Part shown: positions 1 to 5,073 of the stretch, piece after piece
How positions within the stretch are numbered: the stretch's first letter is position 1
How the letters are laid out: every line of letters starts with the position of its first letter
Assembly: GCA_017939945.1 (NCBI GenBank)
Contig: JAGAZS010000269.1
Coordinates: 1 to 5,073 of the forward strand
Length of the DNA stretch: 5,073 bases
DNA from: Schwartzia sp. (in: firmicutes)
Lineage (GTDB): Bacteria; Bacillota; Negativicutes; Selenomonadales; Selenomonadaceae
Reading direction: 5' to 3'
Notes under the pieces: generated by a model
Databases searched by the model: none
Seen by the model: the letters and a program-made list of their open reading frames with translations, nothing else
What the model was told of the DNA's origin: nothing
Made by a program: the position numbers and the translations under genes

Positions 1-7
1 AAAACTA

Positions 8-36
8 TTGAATTGCTTTCCCGACGGTGCTATGAT
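8..36 (+). promoter_or_regulatory. Sigma-A-type promoter of the kor operon
   Basis: A -35 element TTGAAT (8-13) and a -10 element TATGAT (31-36) are separated by exactly 17 bp. The bases TGC directly before the -10 make it an extended -10 promoter. Transcription would start near position 43, leaving a leader of about 30 nt before korD. No operator or riboswitch is visible in this short leader. The call rests on sequence match and position only. Confidence 0.72.
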
Positions 37-72
37 TAAAAAAGCGTTTTTACACAGATGGAGGCGTGAGCA

Positions 73-267
73 ATGCTGAAATTTTATACAAATCGCTGCA
101 AGGGCTGCGGTATTTGCGCGTATTTTTGTCCGCGCGGCGTGCTGGAAATCACGGAGCTGAACAAGTCCGCCATCAAGAGCGGCAAAGAGAATGATTGCAT
201 TTCCTGCGGACAGTGCGAGATGCGCTGCCCGGATTACGCGATTTTCGTGAAAAAGGAGGGAGCGTGA
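73..267 (+). CDS. korD: 2-oxoacid:ferredoxin oxidoreductase, ferredoxin-like delta subunit (2x[4Fe-4S])
   Basis: This 64-residue protein is a minimal bacterial-type diferredoxin. Two CX2CX2CX3C(P) motifs are visible: Cys9/12/15/19 followed by Pro20, and Cys42/45/48/52 followed by Pro53. They would bind two [4Fe-4S] clusters. In the 2-oxoacid:ferredoxin oxidoreductase family such a subunit passes electrons from the TPP/[4Fe-4S] centre of the beta subunit to soluble ferredoxin, in the cytoplasm. The ATG start at 73 has a GGAGG Shine-Dalgarno at 60-64 with an 8-nt gap. The TGA stop shares one base with the ATG of korA, so the two are probably translationally coupled. It is the first gene of a four-gene operon behind the promoter at 8-36. 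Alone it could be any small ferredoxin; the role as Kor subunit comes from context and is strong. Confidence 0.92.
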   Translation: MLKFYTNRCKGCGICAYFCPRGVLEITELNKSAIKSGKENDCISCGQCEMRCPDYAIFVKKEGA

Positions 268-1424
268 TGAGCCGGGTTCTTCTTTTGCAGGGCAACCAGG
301 CGGTGGTCGAAGGCGCGATCGCGGCGGGCGTGCGCTTTTACGGCGGCTATCCGATCACGCCGTCCACGGAGATTGCCGAGGGCATGGCAAAGCGTCTGCC
401 GCAGGTCGGCGGGAAATTCATGCAGACCGAGGACGAACTGGCGGGCATCGGAACGGTGCTCGGCGCGTCGCTGGGCGGTGCGAAGGCGATGACCGCGACT
501 TCGGGGCCGGGCTTTTCGCTGAAGCAGGAAATGATCGGCATGGCGTGCAGCGCGGAAATTCCGTGCGTGATTGTGGATGTGCAGCGCGTCGGCCCCGCGA
601 CGGGGCAGCCGACGTCGCCGTCCCAGGGCGACGTGATGCAGACGCGTTGGGGGACCCACGGCGATCATTGGCTGATCGTGGTGTCGCCGTCCAGCGTTCC
701 CGAATGCTTCGAGCTGACACGGCGGGCGGTGGAACTCAGCGAGAAGTACCGTTGCCCGGTGATTCTTTTGATGGACGAGATCGTCGGCCACATGCGCGAG
801 CGGATCGAGCTGCCCGACAGCTACGAGGGACTTTCCGTTCCGCGCCGGAAGCAGCCGGACACGCCGCCGGAAAAATATCTGGCTTATGCCGATACCGACG
901 GCTCGATGGTGCCGGCGATGGCGGATTTCGGCAGCGGCTACCGCTGGCACATGACGGGGCTTGTCCACGACGAGACGGGATTCCCGAAGGGAACGCCCGC
1001 CGCGACGAAAAATTCCCAGGATCGGCTACACTTGAAACTCCGCAACCATGAGGACGACATTGTACAAGTCGAAAATTACAGGACAGAGGACGCCGACGTC
1101 GTCGTAATCGCATACGGCGGTGCGGCGCGCACGGCTTATGACGCCGTGGACATGGCCCGTGACGAAGGCATTCGCGCGGGTCTGCTTCGCCCCGTCACAA
1201 TCTGGCCTTTCGCGGACCGGCAGATCCAGGCGGCCGCCAAAAAGACGAAGTGTCTGCTGGTGCATGAGCTGAACTGCGGCCAATATGTGCGCGAAGTGGG
1301 CCGCGCGGTGCGCGGCATCGTGCCTGTCGACCTGTACGCGAAATACGACAACGAACCGGCGACGCCGGAGCAGCTGCTCGAGAAGATTCGCGAGTCTGCG
1401 GAAAAGATAAAGGGGGCGAAATAA
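267..1424 (+). CDS. korA: 2-oxoacid (probably 2-oxoglutarate):ferredoxin oxidoreductase, alpha subunit
   Basis: This 385-residue protein is the alpha subunit of a 2-oxoacid:acceptor oxidoreductase. With the beta subunit it oxidatively decarboxylates a 2-oxoacid and CoA to acyl-CoA, CO2 and reduced ferredoxin, or runs the reverse carboxylation. Family landmarks are visible: GYPITPS at 27-33, TSGPGFSLKQE at 78-88, RVGPATGQPT at 107-116 and, in the C-terminal domain, VVIAYGG near 279-285 and ELNCGQ at 334-339. Length is normal for stand-alone KorA. The best start is ATG 267, with AAAGGAGGG at 252-260 and a 6-nt gap. GTG 264, one codon earlier, is also possible; longer in-frame starts would overlap korD. 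The stop lies one base before the ATG of korB. 2-oxoglutarate is the likeliest substrate given the delta-alpha-beta-gamma gene set, but branched-chain 2-oxoacids cannot be excluded from sequence alone. Confidence 0.94.
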   Translation: MSRVLLLQGNQAVVEGAIAAGVRFYGGYPITPSTEIAEGMAKRLPQVGGKFMQTEDELAGIGTVLGASLGGAKAMTATSGPGFSLKQEMIGMACSAEIPCVIVDVQRVGPATGQPTSPSQGDVMQTRWGTHGDHWLIVVSPSSVPECFELTRRAVELSEKYRCPVILLMDEIVGHMRERIELPDSYEGLSVPRRKQPDTPPEKYLAYADTDGSMVPAMADFGSGYRWHMTGLVHDETGFPKGTPAATKNSQDRLHLKLRNHEDDIVQVENYRTEDADVVVIAYGGAARTAYDAVDMARDEGIRAGLLRPVTIWPFADRQIQAAAKKTKCLLVHELNCGQYVREVGRAVRGIVPVDLYAKYDNEPATPEQLLEKIRESAEKIKGAK

Positions 1425-1425
1425 G

Positions 1426-2271
1426 ATGAAAAGCATGGAAGAGCTTGTTGATTTTTATTTCCGCCCGAACCGACTCCCGCACCTTTGGTGCCCCGGCTGC
1501 GGCAACGGCGTCATACTCAGCGCGCTTTTGAAAGCGATTGACGCGGAAAATCTGGCGAAGGACGACGTGGCGATTATTTCCGGTATCGGCTGCTCCAGCC
1601 GCGCGTCGGGCTATGTCGATTTCAACACGGCGAATACGCTGCATGGACGTGCGCTGCCGATTTCCACGGGGCTCAAGATGGCGCGCCCCGACCTGCATGT
1701 TATTACCCTTTCGGGTGACGGCGACTGCTCGGCGATCGGCGGCAATCATTTGATTCATGCGGCTCGGCGCAATATCGGGCTGACGCTGGTCGTGTTCAAC
1801 AACAGCATTTACGGCATGACCGGCGGCCAGTATTCGCCGCTGACGCCGATGGGCAAGAAAGCGATGACGGCGCCGTATCTGACCATCGAGCCGAGCTTTG
1901 ACATCCTGGACCTGGCACGAGCCGCGGGCGCGACGTTCACGGCCCGCGCCACGACGTATCATGTGCCGATCCTTGTGGACGTGCTTCGCAAAGGTATCCG
2001 TCACGAGGGCTTCAGCATCATCGAGGTCGTCACGGGCTGCCCGACGAATTACGGACGACAGAACCAGCTGGGCGCTCCCGCGAAAATGATGGAATGGCAG
2101 AAGGACCACGGCGTGATGAAAGCGGCTTGGGACAAGATGGACGAAGCGGCTCGGGAAGGGAAATTCCCGATCGGCGTGTTGTCCGAACGCACGGATCTGA
2201 AAGAATATACGAAGGCTTACGACGAGGTCATTGCCCGCGCCCAAGCTTCCGTGAAGGAGGAAACGGCATGA
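1426..2271 (+). CDS. korB: 2-oxoacid (probably 2-oxoglutarate):ferredoxin oxidoreductase, beta subunit (TPP-binding)
   Basis: This 281-residue protein is the thiamine-diphosphate subunit that holds the active site and one [4Fe-4S] cluster. The cluster ligands expected from characterised KorB-type enzymes are all present: Cys22 and Cys25 in CPGCGNG, Cys56 in GIGCSS, and Cys205 in TGCPTNYG. The TPP/Mg2+ motif begins GDGD at 97-100 and ends with NN at 125-126, followed by YGMTGGQ at 129-135, which is typical of this subunit. Nothing catalytic appears missing and the length is normal. The ATG at 1426 follows korA by one base and has AAGGGGG at 1410-1416. A second in-frame ATG at 1435 would be a minor alternative. 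The last four bases, ATGA, overlap the start of korC. It works in the cytoplasm as a complex with the alpha, gamma and delta subunits. Confidence 0.95.
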   Translation: MKSMEELVDFYFRPNRLPHLWCPGCGNGVILSALLKAIDAENLAKDDVAIISGIGCSSRASGYVDFNTANTLHGRALPISTGLKMARPDLHVITLSGDGDCSAIGGNHLIHAARRNIGLTLVVFNNSIYGMTGGQYSPLTPMGKKAMTAPYLTIEPSFDILDLARAAGATFTARATTYHVPILVDVLRKGIRHEGFSIIEVVTGCPTNYGRQNQLGAPAKMMEWQKDHGVMKAAWDKMDEAAREGKFPIGVLSERTDLKEYTKAYDEVIARAQASVKEETA

Positions 2272-2810
2272 AACAGAATTTTCGTTTTTCCGGCACGGGC
2301 GGACAGGGGCTGATCACCGCCGGCATCATTCTCGCCGAGGCCGCACTTTTGGATGGGCTGCTCGCGGTACAGTCCCAGTCTTACGGCCCGGAGGCGCGCG
2401 GCGGTTCGTCGAAGGCCGAGGTCATCATTTCCGACCAGCCGATCCGCTTCGGCCGTGTCACGCACCCGGATACATTGCTCGTCATGAGTCAGGAAGCGGC
2501 GGACAAATTTTCCGGCGACTGCGACGCGTCGAGCCTGATCATCACGGACAGCCTGTTTGTCAAGGACGTTCAAGCCAGGGACGCGCGACGTATCGACCTG
2601 CCGATTACCCATACCGCCCGTGAGGCTTGCGGCAAGCCGCTCTTCGCGAATATCGTCGCGTTGGGAGCCGTCGTCGCACTCACGAAGTGCGTGACGACGG
2701 AATCCCTGGAACGCGCCGTGCTGGATCGCGTACCGAAAGGCACGGAAGACGCGAATAAAAAGGCGCTCGCTGCGGGCTACGAAATTGCGAAAAAATCGGC
2801 GGGAAAATAA
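2268..2810 (+). CDS. korC: 2-oxoacid (probably 2-oxoglutarate):ferredoxin oxidoreductase, gamma subunit
   Basis: This 180-residue protein is the gamma subunit. The nucleotide-fold start GTGGQG at 9-14 and the motif SYGPEARGG at 38-46 are both hallmarks of the 2-oxoacid:ferredoxin oxidoreductase gamma family. In related pyruvate enzymes this domain helps assemble the CoA-binding side of the complex. The start at 2268 overlaps the korB stop as ATGA and has AAGGAGG at 2254-2260 with a 7-nt gap, which indicates coupled translation. An upstream in-frame ATG at 2094 would lie deep inside korB and is rejected. The gene ends the operon. I see no hairpin-plus-T-run terminator between its stop and the next promoter at 2833, so read-through into the downstream leader is possible. 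Confidence 0.94.
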   Translation: MKQNFRFSGTGGQGLITAGIILAEAALLDGLLAVQSQSYGPEARGGSSKAEVIISDQPIRFGRVTHPDTLLVMSQEAADKFSGDCDASSLIITDSLFVKDVQARDARRIDLPITHTAREACGKPLFANIVALGAVVALTKCVTTESLERAVLDRVPKGTEDANKKALAAGYEIAKKSAGK

Positions 2811-2832
2811 GAAAAAAGTTTCATTTTGGGAC

Positions 2833-2861
2833 TTGTCAATACATTTTTCTCCCTATATAAT
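2833..2861 (+). promoter_or_regulatory. Near-consensus sigma-A promoter of the repeat-protein gene
   Basis: TTGTCA (2833-2838) and a perfect TATAAT (2856-2861) are separated by 17 bp in an AT-rich stretch. This is the strongest-looking promoter in the window. The expected start of transcription, about 2867-2869, leaves a leader of roughly 88 nt before the ATG at 2956. Such a promoter suggests high expression, so control may be exerted on the leader RNA rather than at initiation. Confidence 0.82.
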
Positions 2862-2865
2862 ACAC

Positions 2866-2955
2866 ACAAGGATTTAGGATAGGCATTTTATCCAAAAATG
2901 TCTGAGGGTGCTGGCGTATGCCACAGCCCACAAGGATGAAAGCGGGGGAACAAAA
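2866..2955 (+). promoter_or_regulatory. Structured 5' leader with two CsrA-like sites
   Basis: The leader holds two copies of ACAAGGAT, at 2866-2873 (at the transcription start) and 2930-2937, the second continuing to ACAAGGATG. Both match the core of the CsrA consensus RUACARGGAUGU. Two mutually exclusive hairpins can form near the 5' end: GGATA 2877-2881 with TATCC 2889-2893, or GGCATTTT 2882-2889 with AAAATGTC 2895-2902 (one G-U pair). A further hairpin pairs GGGT 2906-2909 with GCCC 2926-2929 (one G-U pair) and, after a 2x2 internal loop, TGGC 2912-2915 with GCCA 2920-2923 around loop GTAT. The second CsrA-like site follows this hairpin directly, and the likely Shine-Dalgarno GGGGGAA lies at 2944-2950. 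It matches no riboswitch class I can recall. Regulation by CsrA is inference. Confidence 0.4.
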
Positions 2956-3498
2956 ATGACAATCGGAGGAGTATCAGGAGGAAGCGGTTTCCTGCAGGTC
3001 AACCAAATGGTGAACCGCCTCGGCGAGGAAAAGGCCGCGATGTACATGAACCGGTCGAAGGCCCACTACGAGGTCTCGAATTTCGGCAATGAGACGAAGC
3101 TCGGCACCAGCGAGTTCCAGCGGAACAACGATCAGGTGCTGAACACCGGCGAACAAAAAACGTCCATGCTGACTGCGCGCAGAAAAGCGATTACGGACGT
3201 GTCGAATTTCGGCAATGAGACGAAATTCGGGCATAGCGAGTTCCAGCAGGAAAACAAGCAGGTGCTGAACACCGGCGAGCAGAAGACGTCGATGCTTTCC
3301 GAGCGCGGGCGCGCGATTACGGACGTCTCGAACTTCGGCAACGAGGTCAAGATCGGCAAAGGCCAGTTCCAGAGTCTGCAAAACCAGGTAAAGCAAAACG
3401 GAGAATCGAGCGTCGCTACTGCTATGCAGTCGGCAAAGCAGGCGTACAACCAAGGGCGTTCGCCGCTTGGAAACGGCGTCGATATGAGTGCGGGCTGA
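2956..3498 (+). CDS. Unrecognised protein with three 42-residue repeats
   Basis: This 180-residue protein matches no family I recognise. After a glycine/serine-rich N-terminus (GGVSGGSG at 4-11) come three tandem repeats of 42 residues at 26-67, 68-109 and 110-151. Each carries VSNFGNE (40-46, 82-88, 124-130), and repeats 1 and 2 also share the segment VLNTGEQ. A glutamine- and alanine-rich tail with a possible degenerate fourth repeat ends the protein. It is hydrophilic, has no signal peptide or membrane segment, and contains no cysteine. The likely start is ATG 2956 with GGGGGAA 8 nt or less upstream; GTG 2908 would add 16 residues encoded in the structured leader and lacks a good ribosome site. 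The gene is monocistronic, between its own strong promoter and a terminator. A structural, surface or filament-associated role is possible but unsupported by any motif. Confidence 0.8.
   Translation: MTIGGVSGGSGFLQVNQMVNRLGEEKAAMYMNRSKAHYEVSNFGNETKLGTSEFQRNNDQVLNTGEQKTSMLTARRKAITDVSNFGNETKFGHSEFQQENKQVLNTGEQKTSMLSERGRAITDVSNFGNEVKIGKGQFQSLQNQVKQNGESSVATAMQSAKQAYNQGRSPLGNGVDMSAG
3031..3408 (+). repeat. Three in-frame 126-bp tandem repeats
   Basis: Units lie at 3031-3156, 3157-3282 and 3283-3408. The codon for the first residue of VSNFGNE is at 3073, 3199 and 3325, exactly 126 bp apart each time. Units 2 and 3 are closest in their first third, and units 1 and 2 in their last two thirds. Several differences between units are synonymous, for instance GAACAAAAAACG against GAGCAGAAGACG, so the repeats are old and kept at protein level rather than freshly duplicated. 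Confidence 0.9.
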
Positions 3499-3520
3499 AA
3501 TCCAGCGAAAGATAAACATC

Positions 3521-3546
3521 AAAGGCGGCTGCACGCCGCCTTTTTT
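3521..3546 (+). terminator. Intrinsic terminator of the repeat-protein gene
   Basis: A perfect GC-rich stem, GGCGGC (3524-3529) with GCCGCC (3535-3540) around the loop TGCAC, is preceded by AAA and followed by TTTTTT (3541-3546). It begins 22 bp after the TGA stop. This is a textbook Rho-independent terminator on the + strand and closes a single-gene unit. Confidence 0.92.
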
Positions 3547-3568
3547 GGTGCGCGGAAGGAAAAAACAG

Positions 3569-3597
3569 TTGCAGAAGGCTTTTTCTTCCGTTATACT
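3569..3597 (+). promoter_or_regulatory. Sigma-A-type promoter of the secreted-protein gene
   Basis: TTGCAG (3569-3574) and TATACT (3592-3597) are spaced by 17 bp. Transcription would start near 3604, about 37 nt before the ATG at 3641. It sits directly after the preceding terminator, as expected for an independent unit. Confidence 0.68.
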
Positions 3598-3640
3598 AAA
3601 TATGTTTTGATGACCAAGCAGAAAAGAGACGATAACGGGC

Positions 3641-4042
3641 ATGATACGAAGAATTTTTGTTGTAGCCTTGGCGGCGGCGATTCTGGGGATGAGCAACGCA
3701 GGCTTGGCGGAGCCTATCGACTTTGCGGATATGGATCTGCGGTTTGTCGATGCGCAGGGGAATACCGGATATTATGTCGATATGAACTCGGTGCAGATCA
3801 AGAACAACAACGAGGCGACGGCACGGGTCGAGATCGTGAAGGCGGACGCGAACTGTTTGTATCTTTATACGATCGCTTTTGACCGCGGCAAAAAAACTTA
3901 CCAAATCCTGGATTCTATTGTCGCGGCTTACGACACCAAGGAACCGACCGGAGGTTCCCAAACGCCGCTGAAAGCGCAGAGCTACGCGAAAGGCTCGGCG
4001 ATGGAAACGGTCGCGGAATATATCTATTCGCCGCAGCTTTAA
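3641..4042 (+). CDS. Small exported protein, surface-adhesin protein E-like
   Basis: This 133-residue protein starts with a clear Sec signal peptide: Arg3-Arg4, a hydrophobic core at 5-17, and a likely cleavage after GLA at residue 23 (SNA at 20 is an alternative). The mature part of about 110 residues contains GYYVDMNSVQ followed by alternating, beta-like segments. This pattern resembles small periplasmic or surface proteins of the surface-adhesin protein E type, which are frequent in Negativicutes, but the match is from memory and the family call is tentative. It has one cysteine in the mature part and no lipobox. Two in-frame stops at 3608-3613 leave ATG 3641 as the only good start; its ribosome site is weak (AAAAGAGA about 12-20 nt upstream). 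The last codons form one arm of a terminator. Function unknown. Confidence 0.78.
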   Translation: MIRRIFVVALAAAILGMSNAGLAEPIDFADMDLRFVDAQGNTGYYVDMNSVQIKNNNEATARVEIVKADANCLYLYTIAFDRGKKTYQILDSIVAAYDTKEPTGGSQTPLKAQSYAKGSAMETVAEYIYSPQL

Positions 4043-4059
4043 AAGCTGCGGCTTTTTTT
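4031..4059 (+). terminator. Intrinsic terminator overlapping the 3' end of the secreted-protein gene
   Basis: CCGCAGCTT (4031-4039) pairs perfectly with AAGCTGCGG (4043-4051), and a run of seven T follows at 4053-4059. The 5' arm encodes the last three residues, Pro-Gln-Leu, and the TAA stop (4040-4042) forms the loop. A ribosome terminating here would cover the stem, so termination may depend on how translation and transcription are timed. It lies only 20 nt before the hydE start. Confidence 0.9.
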
Positions 4060-4079
4060 CGGAAAGGGGGCGCGGGAAT

Positions 4080-4914
4080 TTGGACGACACACGGCTGTTG
4101 CTGATCGAAAAGGCGGGACGGACGCATCGATTGACGGAAGCGGAACTTTCCGCGCTGCTTGCGGACGACGGCGTGGAAGAAGCGCTGGCTGCGGCGGCGG
4201 ATCATGTGCGCCGCGCAACTGTCGGCGACGAAGTGCATTTACGCGGATTGATCGAGTTTTCGAGCTATTGCCGACAAAATTGCCTCTATTGCGGTCTGCG
4301 CCGCGACAACGAAAAGGCGCAGCGTTACCGCCTGACGCGGGCGGAAATCGTCGCCCTCGCGGAAAAGGCGAAGGCGGCGGGCTACCCCACCGTGGTCATG
4401 CAGTCGGGAGAGGACGCATGGTTCACGGCGGAGCGATTGGCGGATATCGTGCGCGACGTGAAGCGGCCGGGGCTTACGGTGACGCTTTCCGTCGGCGAGA
4501 GGACGACGGAAGAATACCGCGTTTTGCGCGAAGCGGGCGCGGACCGGTTCCTGCTCCGCATCGAAACGACGGACCGGGAGATTTACGAAAGGCTCGATCC
4601 GGGCATGTCGTTTGAAAACCGGTTACGATGCCTCGAGGATTTGAAACGTCTCGGCTACGAAGTTGGAACGGGTTGTCTGATTGGATTGCCTGGGCAGACA
4701 ATGGATTCACTGGCGCGTGACGTCTTGTTTTTCCAAAAAATCGACGCCGACATGGTGGGCATCGGCCCGCTGGTGCCGAACGGAGACACGCCGCTCGGAA
4801 GCGAGCCGCCCGGAGATATGCGCCTCGTTCGGCGCATGGTCTCGGCAATCCGGCTGCTGCTGCCCGAGGCGAATATTCCGGCGACAACGGCGATGGAAAC
4901 GCTGCAGCCTGGCG
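4080..4914 (+). CDS. hydE: [FeFe]-hydrogenase H-cluster maturase HydE, 3'-truncated by an inverted junction
   Basis: HydE is a radical SAM enzyme that works with HydG and HydF in the cytoplasm to build the [2Fe] subcluster of [FeFe]-hydrogenase. The first 278 residues are present. The radical SAM motif CX3CX2C is at Cys64/Cys68/Cys71 (CRQNCLYC), next to RGLIEFSSY; Thermotoga maritima HydE has its cysteines at 63, 67 and 70. Further HydE-typical segments are VVMQSGED at 105-112, LRIETTDREIYERLDPGMSF and VGTGCLIGLPGQT. The start is TTG 4080, with AAAGGGGG at 4063-4070 and a 9-nt gap; there is no in-frame ATG until about 4398, so ATG-only searches miss the gene. After Gly278 the frame stays open to the window end, but it reads inverted DNA and no longer resembles HydE. 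A normal HydE is about 350 residues. No promoter is visible between the preceding terminator and this start. Confidence 0.9.
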
Positions 4915-5073
4915 ACGCAGGCTTTCCCCGGATAGAGCGCGTATTTTTGCCGCGCCTCGCCCTCGGTGACGTTCGGCATCATCACGTTCGCGCCGGACCG
5001 GAGCATCAGTTCGCGCGCGCCAGGCTGCAACGTTTCCATCGCCGTTGTCGCCGGAATATTCGCCTCCGGCAGC
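4859..5073. repeat. 56-bp inverted repeat flanking a 103-bp spacer inside hydE
   Basis: Arms 4859-4914 and 5018-5073 are reverse complements at 54 of 56 positions, with mismatches at 4865/5067 and 4902/5030. The right arm reaches the last base of the window, so it may extend further. Pairing stops abruptly at 4914/5018. The spacer 4915-5017 is the downstream part of hydE in reverse orientation. Confidence 0.95.
4915..5073 (-). pseudogene. hydE: Inverted hydE fragment continuing the C-terminal part
   Basis: Read on the minus strand from 5072 down to 4915, this encodes LPEANIPATTAMETLQPG, the same peptide as the end of the + strand copy. It then continues with ARELMLRSGANVMMPN and, further on, YALYPGKACVA. 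This is the HydE segment that should follow Gly278, ending in the YPGK-x-C motif. Its cysteine would be residue 312 if joined to the + copy, close to Cys311 of T. maritima HydE. About 35 C-terminal residues are still missing. The fragment has no start of its own in the window and, past 4915, the minus frame runs into the antisense of the + copy. It is best read as one gene split by an inverted join, either an artefact or a rearrangement, rather than as a separate gene. Confidence 0.85.

Noticed and set aside
234..968. Long minus-strand open frame opposite korA
   Set aside because: It lies antisense to a clearly coding gene in GC-rich DNA, where such frames are common; its arginine- and histidine-rich translation has no recognisable domain and there is no ribosome site of note.
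1195..2244. 349-codon minus-strand open frame opposite korB
   Set aside because: Despite its length it is the antisense of a gene with intact TPP and Fe-S motifs; the product is low-complexity arginine-rich and shows no family signature.
2811..2832. Terminator after korC
   Set aside because: The stretch is A- and T-rich but I find no stable stem before a T-run, so no terminator is annotated.
2866..2955. Leader as a known riboswitch (c-di-GMP, c-di-AMP, fluoride, SAM, preQ1)
   Set aside because: I compared it from memory with the conserved cores of these classes and found none of them; a covariance-model search (Rfam/Infernal) would be decisive.
2936..2959. Seven-codon leader peptide MKAGEQK whose TGA overlaps the ATG at 2956
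   Set aside because: Its ATG is fused to AAGG with no proper spacing for a Shine-Dalgarno, and the peptide has no attenuator-like codon run; the overlap is probably chance.
3031..3408. Regular repeats as a possible CRISPR array
   Set aside because: The 126-bp units are contiguous, in frame, and part of one coding sequence; there are no short identical repeats with variable spacers.
4268..4615. 115-codon + strand frame inside hydE
   Set aside because: It is a shifted frame of hydE, whose own frame shows the radical SAM motif and all HydE landmarks.
4707..5039. 110-codon minus-strand frame starting METLQPG
   Set aside because: Only its first part (down to 4915) is real HydE sequence; the rest is the antisense of the + copy, and the internal Met is not a gene start. 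Treated as an inverted fragment.

Overview
The window looks like chromosomal DNA of a strictly anaerobic bacterium. It carries a ferredoxin-dependent 2-oxoacid oxidoreductase operon and hydE, the maturase of [FeFe]-hydrogenase. It also has strong sigma-A-type promoters with 17-bp spacers, purine-rich Shine-Dalgarno sites and intrinsic terminators, at a G+C content judged by eye to be in the upper fifties. A Firmicute fits best. I lean towards the diderm Negativicutes (Selenomonas/Veillonella relatives) because of the small exported protein resembling surface-adhesin protein E, but that placement is inference.

Layout, all on the + strand until the last 159 bases. (1) Positions 1-2810: an extended -10 promoter followed by four tightly packed genes, korD-korA-korB-korC. 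They encode the 2x[4Fe-4S] ferredoxin-like, alpha, beta (TPP-binding) and gamma subunits of a 2-oxoacid (probably 2-oxoglutarate):ferredoxin oxidoreductase. (2) Positions 2811-3546: a near-consensus promoter, an 88-nt leader with hairpins and two CsrA-like ACAAGGAT sites, a 180-residue protein built from three 42-residue repeats that I do not recognise, and a terminator. (3) Positions 3569-4059: a third promoter, a 133-residue secreted protein, and a terminator whose hairpin overlaps the end of the gene. (4) Positions 4080-4914: the first 278 codons of hydE, starting at TTG, with no visible promoter of its own. (5) Positions 4915-5073: the strand flips. This stretch is the next part of hydE in reverse complement, ending in a 56-bp inverted near-copy of 4859-4914. 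The window therefore ends in a fold-back (inverted) junction inside hydE, most likely an assembly or amplification chimera.

Together, Kor makes or consumes reduced ferredoxin. HydE helps build the H-cluster of an [FeFe]-hydrogenase that could discharge that ferredoxin as H2. The two small middle genes have their own promoters and terminators and need not be functionally linked to either. The least explained parts are the repeat protein with its structured leader, and the inverted junction at the right end.
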